Origin: Mytilus californianus
Lineage: Eukaryota > Mollusca > Bivalvia > Mytilida > Mytilidae
Assembly: GCF_021869535.1 (NCBI RefSeq)
Contig: NW_026262593.1
Span: 71,016,322-71,080,321 of the forward strand
Direction: 5' to 3'
DNA: 64,000 nucleotides
The position numbers and the translations under genes are program-made. Of this stretch, positions 32,790-46,101 are shown piece by piece; the first letter of the stretch is position 1, and every line of letters begins with the position of its first letter. The notes under the pieces were generated by a model. It saw nothing but the letters and a program-made list of their open reading frames with translations, searched no databases and was not told where the DNA came from.

Positions 32790-33630
32790 AACTCCATCGA
32801 TCTGTAGACTTTGAAAGGTATGGAAAAACATACAATGAAAACTATTACAGGAATGAAAAGCACTTACCTGTTGAATAACAGTATAGCAAATAACTAAAAG
32901 GATTTTTTTTTCAAACTACTTATCATGATTGTTTACCTTATCAATTGATAGATTGATTGTTGATTTCTCGAAACTCAGTGACAAAGTTCTGATAACCCGG
33001 CTTCGTTTATACTTTTTCTCTTTTGTTATTTATAAGCTGGTCATCTTTTAAATTAGTTTTGGATTTTGAAATATTTTGGCCTTGAGTATAACTGAAGAGA
33101 CATTTATTGTCGAAATGCGCATCTGGTGCAGGAAAATTAGTACCGTTCATGTTATCATTCTATGTGTTATTGCTCTAATCAATAAATCTTGCAATAACTG
33201 TATTTCATACGTGCTGTCCCTCTTCCCATTTTTGATCGACAGCACGTAGAAACTACTGCGATATTTGTTGTAAAATTGGATGGTTAAGGGCAACAACATT
33301 TAAGATTAGTTTTGAAAGGTTAACATATTTTACAAAATATCGTGAATGCACACTCACAAGGGGCAAAGCGCCTGTGTCAGAAGGTACGCTAGAGAACAAA
33401 AGTATGGAACAGACAAATTTATATATCAGCTCTTTGAATACATCTGATCAAAATGGATCAAAGAAGACTTTGTCAAAACATCAAACATTTTCTTGATAGC
33501 ATTCCGAGTTATCTATCTTTGGAAATACTGAGTAATATCGGTGTAAAAAATCAGGATGAAAGATTTTCAGGAATTTAATCAAGATTGAGAATTGTAAAAC
33601 GAGGAAAGTATAATGATACATGTAAACGTT
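32790..33630. repeat. Segmental duplicate B (with 19975-20800)
   Basis: Co-linear with 19975-20800. It contains a good minus-strand donor (CAACAG then GTAAGTG at about 32866-32875) that is disrupted in the other copy, so this could be a non-coding first exon. It also contains 'actgaagagacatttattgt' with 'cgaaatgcgcatctggtgca', a relative of part of the 541-bp satellite unit. Confidence 0.7.
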
Positions 33631-33862
33631 TAAAAGATTATTCATTATAAAAGTCTATTTTAAATTTTGTTTAACAATAGCTCTTAAAGTCCTTGTAATA
33701 TTTTTAGACAATATGCAATATACACATATCTTAAAACATCATAAAGACCCTAGCGTACTGTCCGCTATGTTTATAAGGGTCTGGATGGATGTGTTAGTTT
33801 GTTAATTCTTGAAATGTTTTTGTCATTTTTCTCTCTTTTCGAAAGCTGAATTATTAGTTCAG

Positions 33863-34020
33863 TCTAGGTGGCCGAGTGGTCTAGAGCGATGGACACAGTG
33901 CAGGCGGTGTTGTCTCGATATTCCAATAGCATGGGTTCGAATCCTGGCGAAGGAAGAACAAAAATTTGCCTCTGCAATTTTGCAGATTTAACATTGTTTT
34001 TGCTGATATTTAAAGTAGTT
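33863..34020 (+). mobile_element. tRNA-headed SINE, plus orientation, left border of the satellite
   Basis: The head has polymerase III box A-like GTGGCCGAGTGGTC and a perfect box B, GGTTCGAATCC, spaced as in a long-variable-arm (Leu/Ser type) tRNA. No acceptor stem forms, so it is not a tRNA gene. The body continues 'aaaaatttgcctctgcaatt', 'gcagatttaacattg' and a degenerate 'gttatttagacg'-type end before a TA run, then satellite. Two further copies lie in minus orientation at 45738-45897 and 46102-46262. Confidence 0.75.
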
Positions 34021-37000
34021 ATGTATATATATATATGATCCGTTAATCCTATTTTGACTCCTCAAAATTCAAGAGTCTATCCTAAAATGAGGTAAATTGT
34101 ATGGCTTTCCAAATACCGTTTCGATTCTTAACATCATTGAAGAGACATTAATTGTCGAAATCCGGATATGGTGTACAAATCTTTGCACCTTTTGTTTGCG
34201 GTATACCATCTTTTCTGTAAGTTTATTGTTTTTCTGCTTGATATTACATTAATATTTAAGATCCATTTTGTTACATTTGGTGATCATTTTATTTGGCAAT
34301 CACCAATGGCAGTCAGCAGGGTTTAAGAACATCCGTTGTTTGACCTGTTAGTCAAATGCGTTTTGTTAAAATATACTTTGTCACATTTTTGGTCTTTTGG
34401 AAAATGTTGTTTGTGCTGTATTTAGACCCCTCTAACAAGAAATTTGTTTTGCATGCACACGTATACAAATTGCAGTTTTTATCCAACGCAATCATAGGTT
34501 TGAACGTTGTTTTCAATTTAGACTTGTTTATATTTTTTCGTTTGGGCTTGTATTATATTTTCCTTCGGGTTTATATGATCCGTTCATCCTATTTTGACTC
34601 CTCAAAATTCAAGAGTCTCTCCTAAAATGAGGTATATTGTATGGCTTTCCAAATACCGTTTCGATTCCTAACATCATTGAAGAGACATTAATTGTCGAAA
34701 TCCGGATATGGTGTACTAATTTTTGCACCTTTTGTTTGCGGTATACCATCTTTTCTGCAAGTTTATTGATTTCTGTTTGATATTAAATTAATATTTAAGA
34801 TCAATTTTGTTACATCTGGTGATCATTTTATTTGGCAATCGCCAATGGCAGTCAGCAGGGTTTGGGAACATCCGTTGTTCGACCTGTTAGTCAAATGCGT
34901 TTTGTTAAAATATACTTTGTCACTTTTTTGGTCTTTTGGAAAATGTTGTTTGTGCTGTATTTAGACCCCTCTAACAAGAAATTTGTTTTGCATGCACACG
35001 TATAAAAATTGCGGTTTTTATCCAACGCAATCATAGGTTTGAACGTTGTTTTCAATTTAGACTTGTTTATATTTTTTCGTTTGGGCTTGTATTATATTTG
35101 CCTTCGGGTTTATATGATCCGTTCATCCTATTTTGACTCCTCAAAATTCAAGAGTCTATCCTAAATTGAGGTAAATTGTATGGCTTTCCAAATACCGTTT
35201 CGATTCCTAACATCACTGAAGAGACATTAATTGTCGAAATCCGGATATGGTGTACAAAAACCTTTGCACCTTTTGTTTGCGGTATAACATCTTTTCCGCA
35301 AGTTAATTGTTTTCTGTTTAGTATTAAATTTTATATTTAAGATCCATTTATTACATCGGTGATTCGTTTATTTGGCAATCGCCAATGGCAGTCAGCAGGG
35401 TTTAAGAACATTTGTTGTCCGACCTGTTAGTCAAATGCGTTTTGTTAAAATATACTTTTTCACTCTTTTGGTCTTTTGGAAAAATGTTGTTTGTGCTGTA
35501 TTTAGACCCCTCTAACAAGAAATTTGTTTTGCATGCACACGTATAAAAATTGCGGTTTTTATCCAACGCAATCATAGGTTTGAACGTTGTTTTCAATTTA
35601 GACTTGTTTATATTTTTTCGTTTGGGCTTGTATTATATTTGCCTTCGGGTTTATATGATCCGTTCATCCTATTTTGACTCCTCAAAATTCAAGAGTCTAT
35701 CCTAAATTGAGGTAAATTGTATGGCTTTCCAAATACCGTTTCGATTCCTAACATCACTGAAGAGACATTAATTGTCGAAATCCGGATGTGGTGTACAAAA
35801 ACCTTTGCACCTTTTGTTTGCGGTATAACATCTTTTCCGCAAGTTAATTGTTTTTTGTTTAGTATTAAATTTTATATTTAAGATCCATTTATTACATCGG
35901 TGCTTCGTTTATTTGGCAATCGCCAATGGCAGTCAGCAGGGTTTAAGAACATTTGTTGTTCGACCTGTTAGTCAAATGCGTTTTGTTAAAATATACTTTT
36001 TCACTCTTTTGGTCTTTTGGAAAAATGTTTTTTGTGCTGTATTTAGATCCCTCTAACAAGAAATTTGTTTTGCATTTACATGTATAAAAATTGCGGGTTT
36101 TTATCCAACGCAATCATAGGTTTGAACGTTGTTTTCAATTTAGACTTGTTTATATTTTTTCGTTTGGGCTTGTATTATATTTGCCTTCGGGTTTATATGA
36201 TCCGTTCATCCTATTTTGACTCCTCAAAATTCAAGAGTCTATCCTAAATTAAGATAAATTGTATGGCTTTCCAAATACCGTTTCGATTCCTAACATCACT
36301 GAAGAGACATTAATTGTCGAAATCCGGATATGGTGTACAAAAACCTTTGCACCTTTTGTTTGCGGTATAACATCTTTTCCGCAAGTTAATTGTTTTTTGT
36401 TTAGTATTAAATTTTATATTTAAGATCCATTTATTACATCGGTGATTCGTTTATTTGGCAATCGCCAATGGCAGTCAGCAGGGTTTAAGAACATTTGTTG
36501 TTCGACCTGTTAGTCAAATGCGTTTTGTTAAAATATACTTTTTCACTCTTTTGGTCTTTTGGAAAAATTTTGTTAGTGCTGTATTTAGATCCCTCTAACA
36601 TGAAATTTGTTTTGCATTTACATGTATAAAAATTGCGGGTTTTTATCCAACGCAATCATAGGTTTGAACGTTGTTTTCAATTTAGACTTGTTTATATTTT
36701 TGCGTTTGGGCTTGTATTATATTTGCCTTCGGGTTCATATGATCCGTTCATCCTATTTTGACTCCTCAAAATTCAAGAGTCTATCCTTAATTGAGGTAAA
36801 TTGTATGGCTTTCCAAATACCGTTTCGATTCCCAACATCACTGAAGAGACATTAATTGTCGAAATCCGGATATGGTGTACAAAAACCTTTGCACCTTTTG
36901 TTTGCGGTATAACATCTTTTCCGCAAGTTAATTGTTTTCTGTTTAGTATTAAATTTTATATCTAAGATCCATTTATTACATCGGTGATTCGTTTATTCGG

Positions 37001-40000
37001 CAATCGCCAATGGCAATCAGCAGGGTTTAAGAACATTTGTTGTTCGACCTGTTAGTCAAATGCGTTTTGTTAAAATATACTTTTTCACTCTTTTGGTCTT
37101 TTCGAAAAATGTTGTTAGTGCTGTATTTAGACCCCTCTAACAAGAAATTTGTTTTGCATGCACACGTATAAAAATTGCGGTTTTTATCCAACGCAATCAT
37201 AGGTTTGAACGTTGTTTTCAATTTAGACTTGTTTATATTTTTTCGTTTGGGCTTGTATTATATTTGCCTTCGGGTTTATATGATCCGTTCATCCTATTTT
37301 GACTCCTCAAAATTCAAGAGTCTATCCTAAATTGAGGTAAATTGTATGGCTTTCCAAATACCGTTTCGATTCCTAACATCACTGAAGAGACATTAATTGT
37401 CGAAATCCGGATGTGGTGTACAAAAACCTTTGCACCTTTTGTTTGCGGTATAACATCTTTTCCGCAAGTTAATTGTTTTTTGTTTAGTATTAAATTTTAT
37501 ATTTAAGATCCATTTATTACATCGGTGCTTCGTTTATTTGGCAATCGCCAATGGCAGTCAGCAGGGTTTAAGAACATTTGTTGTTCGACCTGTTAGTCAA
37601 ATGCGTTTTGTTAAAATATACTTTTTCACTCTTTTGGTCTTTTGGAAAAATGTTTTTTGTGCTGTATTTAGATCCCTCTAACAAGAAATTTGTTTTGCAT
37701 TTACATGTATAAAAATTGCGGGTTTTTATCCAACGCAATCATAGGTTTGAACGTTGTTTTCAATTTAGACTTGTTTATATTTTTTCGTTTGGGCTTGTAT
37801 TATATTTGCCTTCGGGTTTATATGATCCGTTCATCCTATTTTGACTCCTCAAAATTCAAGAGTCTATCCTAAATTAAGATAAATTGTATGGCTTTCCAAA
37901 TACCGTTTCGATTCCTAACATCACTGAAGAGACATTAATTGTCGAAATCCGGATATGGTGTACAAAAACCTTTGCACCTTTTGTTTGCGGTATAACATCT
38001 TTTCCGCAAGTTAATTGTTTTTTGTTTAGTATTAAATTTTATATTTAAGATCCATTTATTACATCGGTGATTCGTTTATTTGGCAATCGCCAATGGCAGT
38101 CAGCAGGGTTTAAGAACATTTGTTGTTCGACCTGTTAGTCAAATGCGTTTTGTTAAAATATACTTTTTCACTCTTTTGGTCTTTTGGAAAAATTTTGTTA
38201 GTGCTGTATTTAGATCCCTCTAACATGAAATTTGTTTTGCATTTACATGTATAAAAATTGCGGGTTTTTATCCAACGCAATCATAGGTTTGAACGTTGTT
38301 TTCAATTTAGACTTGTTTATATTTTTGCGTTTGGGCTTGTATTATATTTGCCTTCGGGTTCATATGATCCGTTCATCCTATTTTGACTCCTCAAAATTCA
38401 AGAGTCTATCCTTAATTGAGGTAAATTGTATGGCTTTCCAAATACCGTTTCGATTCCCAACATCACTGAAGAGACATTAATTGTCGAAATCCGGATATGG
38501 TGTACAAAAACCTTTGCACCTTTTGTTTGCGGTATAACATCTTTTCCGCAAGTTAATTGTTTTCTGTTTAGTATTAAATTTTATATCTAAGATCCATTTA
38601 TTACATCGGTGATTCGTTTATTCGGCAATCGCCAATGGCAATCAGCAGGGTTTAAGAACATTTGTTGTTCGACCTGTTAGTCAAATGCGTTTTGTTAAAA
38701 TATACTTTTTCACTCTTTTGGTCTTTTCGAAAAATGTTGTTAGTGCTGTATTTAGACCCCTCTAACAAGAAATTTGTTTTGCATGCACACGTATAAAAAT
38801 TGCGGTTTTTATCCAACGCAATCATAGGTTTGAACGTTGTTTTCAATTTAGACTTGTTTATATTTTTTCGTTTGGGCTTGTATTATATTTGCCTTCGGGT
38901 TTATATGATCCGTTCATCCTATTTTGACTCCTCAAAATTCAAGAGTCTATCCTAAATTGAGGTAAATTGTATGGCTTTCCAAAAACCGTTTCGATTCCCA
39001 ACATCACTGAAGAGACATTAATTGTCAAAATCCGGATATGGTGTACAAAAACCTTTGCACCTTTTGTTTGCGGTATAACATCTTTTCCGCAAGTTAATTG
39101 TTTTCTGTTTAGTATTAAATTTTATATTTAAGATCCATTTATTACATCGGTGATTCGTTTATTTGGCAATCGCCAATGGCAGTCAGCAGGGTTTAAGAAC
39201 ATTTGTTGTTCGACCTGTTAGTCAAATGCGTTTTGTTAAAATATACTTTTTCACTCTTTTGGTCTTTTGGAAAAATGTTGTTAGTGCTGTATTTAGACCC
39301 CTCTAACAAGAATTTTGTTTTGCATGCACACGTATAAAAATTGCGGTTTTTATCCAACGCAATCATAGGTTTGAACGTTGTTTTCAATTTAGACTTGTTT
39401 ATATTTTTTCGTTTGGGCTTGTATTATATTTGCCTTCGGGTTTATATGATTCGTTCATCCTATTTTGACTCCTCAAAATTCAAGAGTCTATCCTAAATTG
39501 AGGTAAATTGTATGGCTTTCCAAATACCGTTTCGATTCCTAACATCACTGAAGAGACATTAATTGTCGAAATCCGGATATGGTGTACAAAAAACTTTGCA
39601 CCTTTTGTTTGCGGTATAACATCTTTTCCGCAAGTTAATTGTTTTTTGTTTAGTATTAAATTTTATATTTAAGATCCATTTATTACATGGGTGATTCGTT
39701 TATTTGGCAATCGCCAATGGCAGTCAGCAGGGTTTAAGAACATTTGTTGTTCGACCTGCTAGTCAAATGCGTTTTGTTAAAATATACTTTTTCACTCTTT
39801 TGGTCTTTTGGAAAAATGTTGTTTGTGCTGTATTTAGACCCCTCTAACAAGAAATTTGTTTTGCATGCACACGTATAAAAATTGCGTTTTTTATCCAACG
39901 CAATCATAGGTTTGAACGTTGTTTTCAATTTAGACTTGTTTATATTTTTTCGTTTGGGCTTGTATTATATTTGCCTTCGGGTTTATATGATCCGTTCATC

Positions 40001-43000
40001 CTATTTTGACTCCTCAAAATTCAAGAGTCTATCCTAAATTGAGGTAAATTGTATGGCTTTCCAAATACCGTTTCGATTCCTAACATCACTGAAGAGACAT
40101 TAATTGTCGAAATCCGGATATGGTGTACAAAAACCTTTGCACCTTTTGTTTGCGGTATAACATCTTTTCCGCAAGTTAATTGTTTTTTGTTTAGTATTAA
40201 ATTTTATATTTAAGATCCATTTATTACATCGGTGATTCGTTTATTTGGCAATCGCCAATGGCAGTCAGCAGGGTTTAAGAACATTTGTTGTTCGACCTGT
40301 TAGTCAAATGCGTTTTGTTAAAATATACTTTTTCACTCTTTTGGTCTTTTGGAAAAATGTTGTTCGTGCTGTATTTAGACCCCTCTAACAAGAAATGTGT
40401 TTTGCATGCACACGTATAAAAATTGCGGTTTTTATCCAACGCAATCATAGGTTTGAACGTTGTTTTCAATTTAGACTTGTTTATATTTTTTCGTTTGGGC
40501 TTGTATTATATTTTCCTTCGGGTTTATGTGATCCGTTCATCCTATTTTGACTCCTCAAAATTCAAGAGTCTATCCTAAATTGAGGTAAATTGTATGGCTA
40601 TCCGAATACCGTTTCGATTCCTAACATCACTGAAGAGACACTAATTGTCGAAATCCGGATATGGTGTACAAAAACCTTTGCACCTTTTGTTTGCGGTATA
40701 ACATCTTTTCCGCAAGTTAATTGTTTTCTGTTTAGTATTAAATTTTATATTTAAGATCCATTTATTACATCGGTGATTCGTTTATTTGGCAATCGCCAAT
40801 GGCAGTCAGCAGGGTTTAAGAACACCAGTTGTTCGACCTGTTAGTCAAATGCGTTTTGTTAAAATATACTTTTTCACTCTTTTGGTCTTTTGGAAAAATG
40901 TTGTTTGTGCTGTATTTAGACCCCTCTAACAAGAAATTTGTTTTGCATGCACACGTATAAAAATTGCGGTTTTTATCCAACGCAATCATAGGTTTGAACG
41001 TTGTTTTCAATTTAGACTTGTTTATATTTTTTCGTTTGGGCTTGTATTATATTTGCCTTCGGGTTTATATGATTCGTTCATCCTATTTTGACTCCTCAAA
41101 ATTCAAGAGTCTATCCTAAATTGAGGTAAATTGTATGGCTTTCCAAATACCGTTTCGATTCCTAACATCACTGAAGAGACATTAATTGTCGAAATCCGGA
41201 TATGGTGTACAAAAAACTTTGCACCTTTTGTTTGCGGTATAACATCTTTTCCGCAAGTTAATTGTTTTCTGTTTAGTATTAAATTTTATATTTAAGATCC
41301 ATTTATTACATGGGTGATTCGTTTATTTGGCAATCGCCAATGGCAGTCAGCAGGGTTTAAGAACATTTGTTGTTCGACCTGCTAGTCAAATGCGTTTTGT
41401 TAAAATATACTTTTTCACTCTTTTGGTCTTTTGGAAAAATGTTGTTTGTGCTGTATTTAGACCCCTCTAACAAGAAATTTGTTTTGCATGCACACGTATA
41501 AAAATTGCGTTTTTTATCCAACGCAATCATAGGTTTGAACGTTGTTTTCAATTTAGACTTGTTTATATTTTTTCGTTTGGGCTTGTATTATATTTGCCTT
41601 CGGGTTTATATGATCCGTTCATCCTATTTTGACTCCTCAAAATTCAAGAGTTTATCCTAAATTGAGGTAAATTGTATGGCTTTCCAAATACCGTTTCGAT
41701 TCCTAACATCACTGAAGAGACATTAATTGTCGAAATCCGGATATGGTGTACAAAAACCTTTGCACCTTTTGTTTGCGGTATAACATCTTTTCCGCAAGTT
41801 AATTGTTTTTTGTTTAGTATTAAATTTTATATTTAAGATCCATTCATTACATCGGTGATTCGTTTATTTGGCAATCGCCAATGGCAGTCAGCAGGGTTTA
41901 AGAACATTTGTTGTTCGACCTGTTAGTCAAATGCGTTTTGTTAAAATATACTTTTTCACTCTTTTGGTCTTTTGGAAAAATGTTGTTCGTGCTGTATTTA
42001 GACCCCTCTAACAAGAAATTTGTTTTGCATGCACACGTATAAAAATTGCGGTTTTTATCCAACGCAATCATAGGTTTGAACGTTGTTTTCAATTTAGACT
42101 TGTTTATATTTTTTCGTTTGGGCTTGTATTATATTTTCCTTCGGGTTTATGTGATCCGTTCATCCTATTTTGACTCCTCAAAATTCAAGAGTCTATCCTA
42201 AATTGAGGTAAATTGTATGGCTTTCCGAATACCGTTTCGATTCCTAACATCACTGAAGAGACATTAATTGTCGAAATCCGGATATGGTGTACAAAAACCT
42301 TTGCACCTTTTGTTTGCGGTATAACATCTTTTCCGCAAGTTAATTGTTTTCTGTTTAGTATTAAATTTTATATTTAAGATCCATTTATTACATCGGTGAT
42401 TCGTTTATTTGGCAATCGCCAATGGCAGTCAGCAGGGTTTAAGAACACCAGTTGTTCGACCTGTTAGTCAAATGCGTTTTGTTAAAATATACTTTTTCAC
42501 TCTTTTGGTCTTTTGGAAAAATGTTGTTTGTGCTGTATTTAGGCCCCTCTAACAAGAAATTTGTTTTGCATGCACACGTATAAAAATTGCGGTTTTTATC
42601 CAACGCAATCATAGGTTTGAACGTTGTTTTCAATTTAGACTTGTTTATATTTTTTCGTTTGGGCTTGTATTATATTTGCCTTCGGGTTTATATGATTCGT
42701 TCATCCTATTTTGACTCCTCAAAATTCAAGAGTCTATCCTAAATTGAGGTAAATTGTATGGCTTTCCAAATACCGTTTCGATTCCTAACATCACTGAAGA
42801 GACATTAATTGTCGAAATCCGGATATGGTGTACAAAAAACTTTGCACCTTTTGTTTGCGGTATAACATCTTTTCCGCAAGTTAATTGTTTTCTGTTTAGT
42901 ATTAAATTTTATATTTAAGATCCATTTATTACATGGGTGATTCGTTTATTTGGCAATCGCCAATGGCAGTCAGCAGGGTTTAAGAACATTTGTTGTTCGA

Positions 43001-45492
43001 CCTGCTAGTCAAATGCGTTTTGTTAAAATATACTTTTTCACTCTTTTGGTCTTTTGGAAAAATGTTGTTTGTGCTGTATTTAGACCCCTCTAACAAGAAA
43101 TTTGTTTTGCATGCACACGTATAAAAATTGCGTTTTTTATCCAACGCAATCATAGGTTTGAACGTTATTTCAATTTAGACTTGTTTATATTTTTTCGTTT
43201 GGGCTTGTATTATATTTGCCTTCGGGTTTATATGATCCGTTCATCCTATTTTGACTCCTCAAAATTCAAGAGTTTATCCTAAATTGAGGTAAATTGTATG
43301 GCTTTCCAAATACCGTTTCGATTCCTAACATCACTGAAGAGACATTAATTGTCGAAATCCGGATATGGTGTACAAAAACCTTTGCACCTTTTGTTTGCGG
43401 TATAACATCTTTTCCGCAAGTTAATTGTTTTTTGTTTAGTATTAAATTTTATATTTAAGATCCATTCATTACATCGGTGATTCGTTTATTTGGCAATCGT
43501 CAATGGCAGTCAGCAGGGATTAAGAACATTTGTTGTTCGACCTGTTAGTCAAATGCGTTTTGTTAAAATATACTTTTTCACTCTTTTGGTCTTTTGGAAA
43601 AATGTTGTTCGTGCTGTATTTAGACCCCTCTAACAAGAAATTTGTTTTGCATGCACACGTATAAAAATTGCGGTTTTTATCCAACGCAATCATAGGTTTG
43701 AACGTTGTTTTCAATTTAGACTTGTATATATATATATATATATATATAGATATATATATATATATCCGCAAGTTTATTGTTTTCTGTTTAGTATTAAATT
43801 TTATATTTAAGATCCATTTATTACATCGGTGATCCGTTTATTTGGCAATTGCCAATGGCAGTCAGCAGGGTTTAAGAACATTTGTTGTTCGACCTGTTAG
43901 TCAAATGCGTTTGTTTAAAATATACTTTTTTTCTCTTTTGGTCTTTTGGAAAATGTTGTTTGTGCTGTATTTAGACCCCTCTAATAAGAAATTTGTTTTT
44001 CATGCACACGTATACAAATTGCGGTTTTTATCCAACGCAATCATAGGTTTGAACGTTGTTTTCAATTTAGACTTGTTTATATTTTTTCGTTTGGGCTTGT
44101 ATTATATTTGCCTTCGGGTTTATATGATCCGTTCATCCTATTTTGACTCTTTCAAAATTCAAGAGTCTATCCTAAATTGAGGTAAATTATTTGGCCTTCC
44201 AAATACCGTTTCGATTCCTAACATCACTGAAAAGATATTAATTGTCGAAATCCGGATAAATAAGTATTAAATTTAAATTAAGATCCATTTATTACATCGG
44301 TGATCCGTTTATTTGGCAATCGCCAATGGCAGCCAGCAGGGTTTAAGAACATTTGTTTTATAATAAACTTTTTCACTCATTTGGTCTTTTGGAAAATGTT
44401 GTTTGTGCTGTATTTAGACCCCTCTACCAAGAAATTTGTTTTGCATGCACACGTATAAAAATTACGGTTTTTATCCAACGCAATCATAGGTTTGAACGTT
44501 GTTTTCAATTTAGACTTGTTTATATTTTTTCGTTTGGGCTTGTATTATATTTGCCTTCGGGTTTATATGATCCGTTCATCCTATTTTGACTCTTTCAAAA
44601 TTCAAGAGTCTATCCTAAATTGAGGTAAATTATTTGGCCTTCCAAATACCGTTTCGATTCCTAACATCACTGAAAAGATATTAATTGTCGAAATCCGGAT
44701 ATGGTGTACAAATTTTTGCACCTCATGTTTGTGGTATACCATCTTTTTCCGCAAGTTTATTGTTTTCTGTTTGGTTATAAATTAATAATAAGATCTATTT
44801 TGTTACATCTTGTGATCCGTTTATTTGGCAATCGCCAATGGCAGTCAGCAGGGTTTAAGAACATCAGTTGTTCGACCTGCTAGTCAAATGCGTTTTGTTA
44901 AAATATACTTTTTCATTCATTTGGTTTTTTGGAAAATGTTGTTTGTGCTGTATTTAGACCCCTCTACCAAGAAATTTGTTTTGCATGCACACGTATAAAA
45001 ATTGCGGTTTTTATCCAACGCAATTATAGGTTTGAACGTTGTTTTCAATTTAGACTTGTTTATATTTTTTCGTTTGGGCTTGTATTATATTTGCCTTCGG
45101 GCTTATATGATCCGTTCATCCTATTTTGACTCTTTCAAAATTCAAGAGTCTATCCTAAATTGAGGTAAATTATATGGCCTTCAAAATACCGTTTCGATTC
45201 CTAACATCACTGAAGAGACATTAATTGTCGAAATCCGGATATGGTGTACAAATTTTTGCACCTCATGTTTGTGGTATACCATCTTTTTCCGCAAGTTTAT
45301 TGTTTTCTGTTTGGTAATAAATTAATAATAAGATCTATTTTGTTACATCTTGTGATCCGTTTATTTGGCAATCGCCAATGGCAGTCAGCAGGGTTTAAGA
45401 ACATCAGTTGTTCGACCTGCTAGTCAAATGCGTTTTGTTAAAATATACTTTTTCACTCATTTGGTCTTTTGGAAAATGTTGTTTGTGCTGTA
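34021..45492 (+). repeat. 541-bp satellite array, about 21 units with trimeric higher-order blocks
   Basis: The phrase 'gatccgttcatcctatttt' recurs about every 541 bp from 34036 to 45108. From 35402 to 38652 two near-identical trimers of 1625 bp follow each other. Their units carry marker variants such as 'gcatttacatgtataaaa' and 'ggatgtggtgtac'. From 39734 to about 43500 a different trimer of 1623 bp repeats, marked by 'ttacatgggtgattcg' (39688, 41311, 42934), 'gttcgtgctg' (40361, 41983, 43606) and 'aacaccagttgttcg' (40822, 42445). Two late units are shortened (43725-43775 with a TA run, and near 44260). The unit includes 'actgaagagacattaattgt' and 'cgaaatccggat', related to a dispersed repeat at 33090. 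The repeated 64-codon minus frames are not genes. Confidence 0.96.
43725..43766. repeat. TA microsatellite replacing part of a satellite unit
   Basis: The normal 'gacttgtttatattttttcg' is replaced after 'gacttg' by a long TA run with one GA. The unit resumes at 'tccgcaagtttattg' with about 290 bp missing. The same break is seen at 16737. Confidence 0.9.
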
Positions 45493-45729
45493 TATATATA
45501 TATATATATATAAACAAGTCTAAATTGAAATCAACATTCAAACCTATGGTTGCGTTGGATAAAAACCGCAATTTTTATACGTGTGCATGCAAAAAAAAAA
45601 TTCTTGTTAGAGGGGTCTAAATACAGCACAAACAACATTTTCCAAAAAACCAAAAAAGTGAAAAAGTATATTTTAACAAAACGCATTTGACTAACAGGTC
45701 GAACAACAGATGTTCTTAAACCCTGCTGA
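45493..45729 (-). repeat. Inverted satellite fragment at the right border
   Basis: After a TA run the satellite continues in reverse orientation from 'aacaagtctaaattgaaatc' to 'gttcttaaaccctgctga'. It therefore forms an inverted repeat with 45385-45493 and joins directly to the minus-strand SINE. Confidence 0.92.
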
Positions 45730-45737
45730 TATAATTC

Positions 45738-45897
45738 GTCTAAATAACAACCCAACAATGTTAGATCTTTAAATTTGCATTAGCAAATTTTTTGTTCTTC
45801 CCTGGCCGGGATTCGAACTCATGCTACTGAGATATCGTGGCACCAAATCGCCTTGCACTGTGCCCGACACGCTAGACCACTCGACCACCTAGGCTCT
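45738..45897 (-). mobile_element. tRNA-headed SINE, minus orientation, right border of the satellite
   Basis: Read on the minus strand it has box A GTGGTCGAGTGGTC, box B GAGTTCGAATCC and the body 'gatctaacattgttgggttg' ending 'ttatttagacg'. It is followed at once (minus orientation) by the satellite fragment 45493-45729. Upstream sequence 'cggccaccgaaag' is shared with the next copy. Confidence 0.8.
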
Positions 45898-46101
45898 ACA
45901 ATAATAAAACTTTCGGTGGCCGGGTGTTACCTTTCCTCGTCAGTTTTAATCTAGCGTCGTAACACAGTACATGATATATAAGGCATGAAGATGTAATTAT
46001 ATATATATATAAGTACGTCTGAACCAGTGACGACTCTACAACAGATATTATCCACTAATGATGGTGATACAAGGCTGAAAACACATTCTGTATATATCAT
46101 A

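Noticed and set aside
33866-33960. Functional tRNA gene (Leu/Ser type)
   Set aside because: Box A and box B are good, but no acceptor stem forms, the anticodon arm is degenerate, and the same head recurs attached to a SINE body.
35402-43771. Repeated 64-codon minus-strand frames and 60-112-codon plus-strand frames
   Set aside because: They recur every 541 bp because they are read from the satellite unit; they shift or break with unit variants and have no start context or domain.
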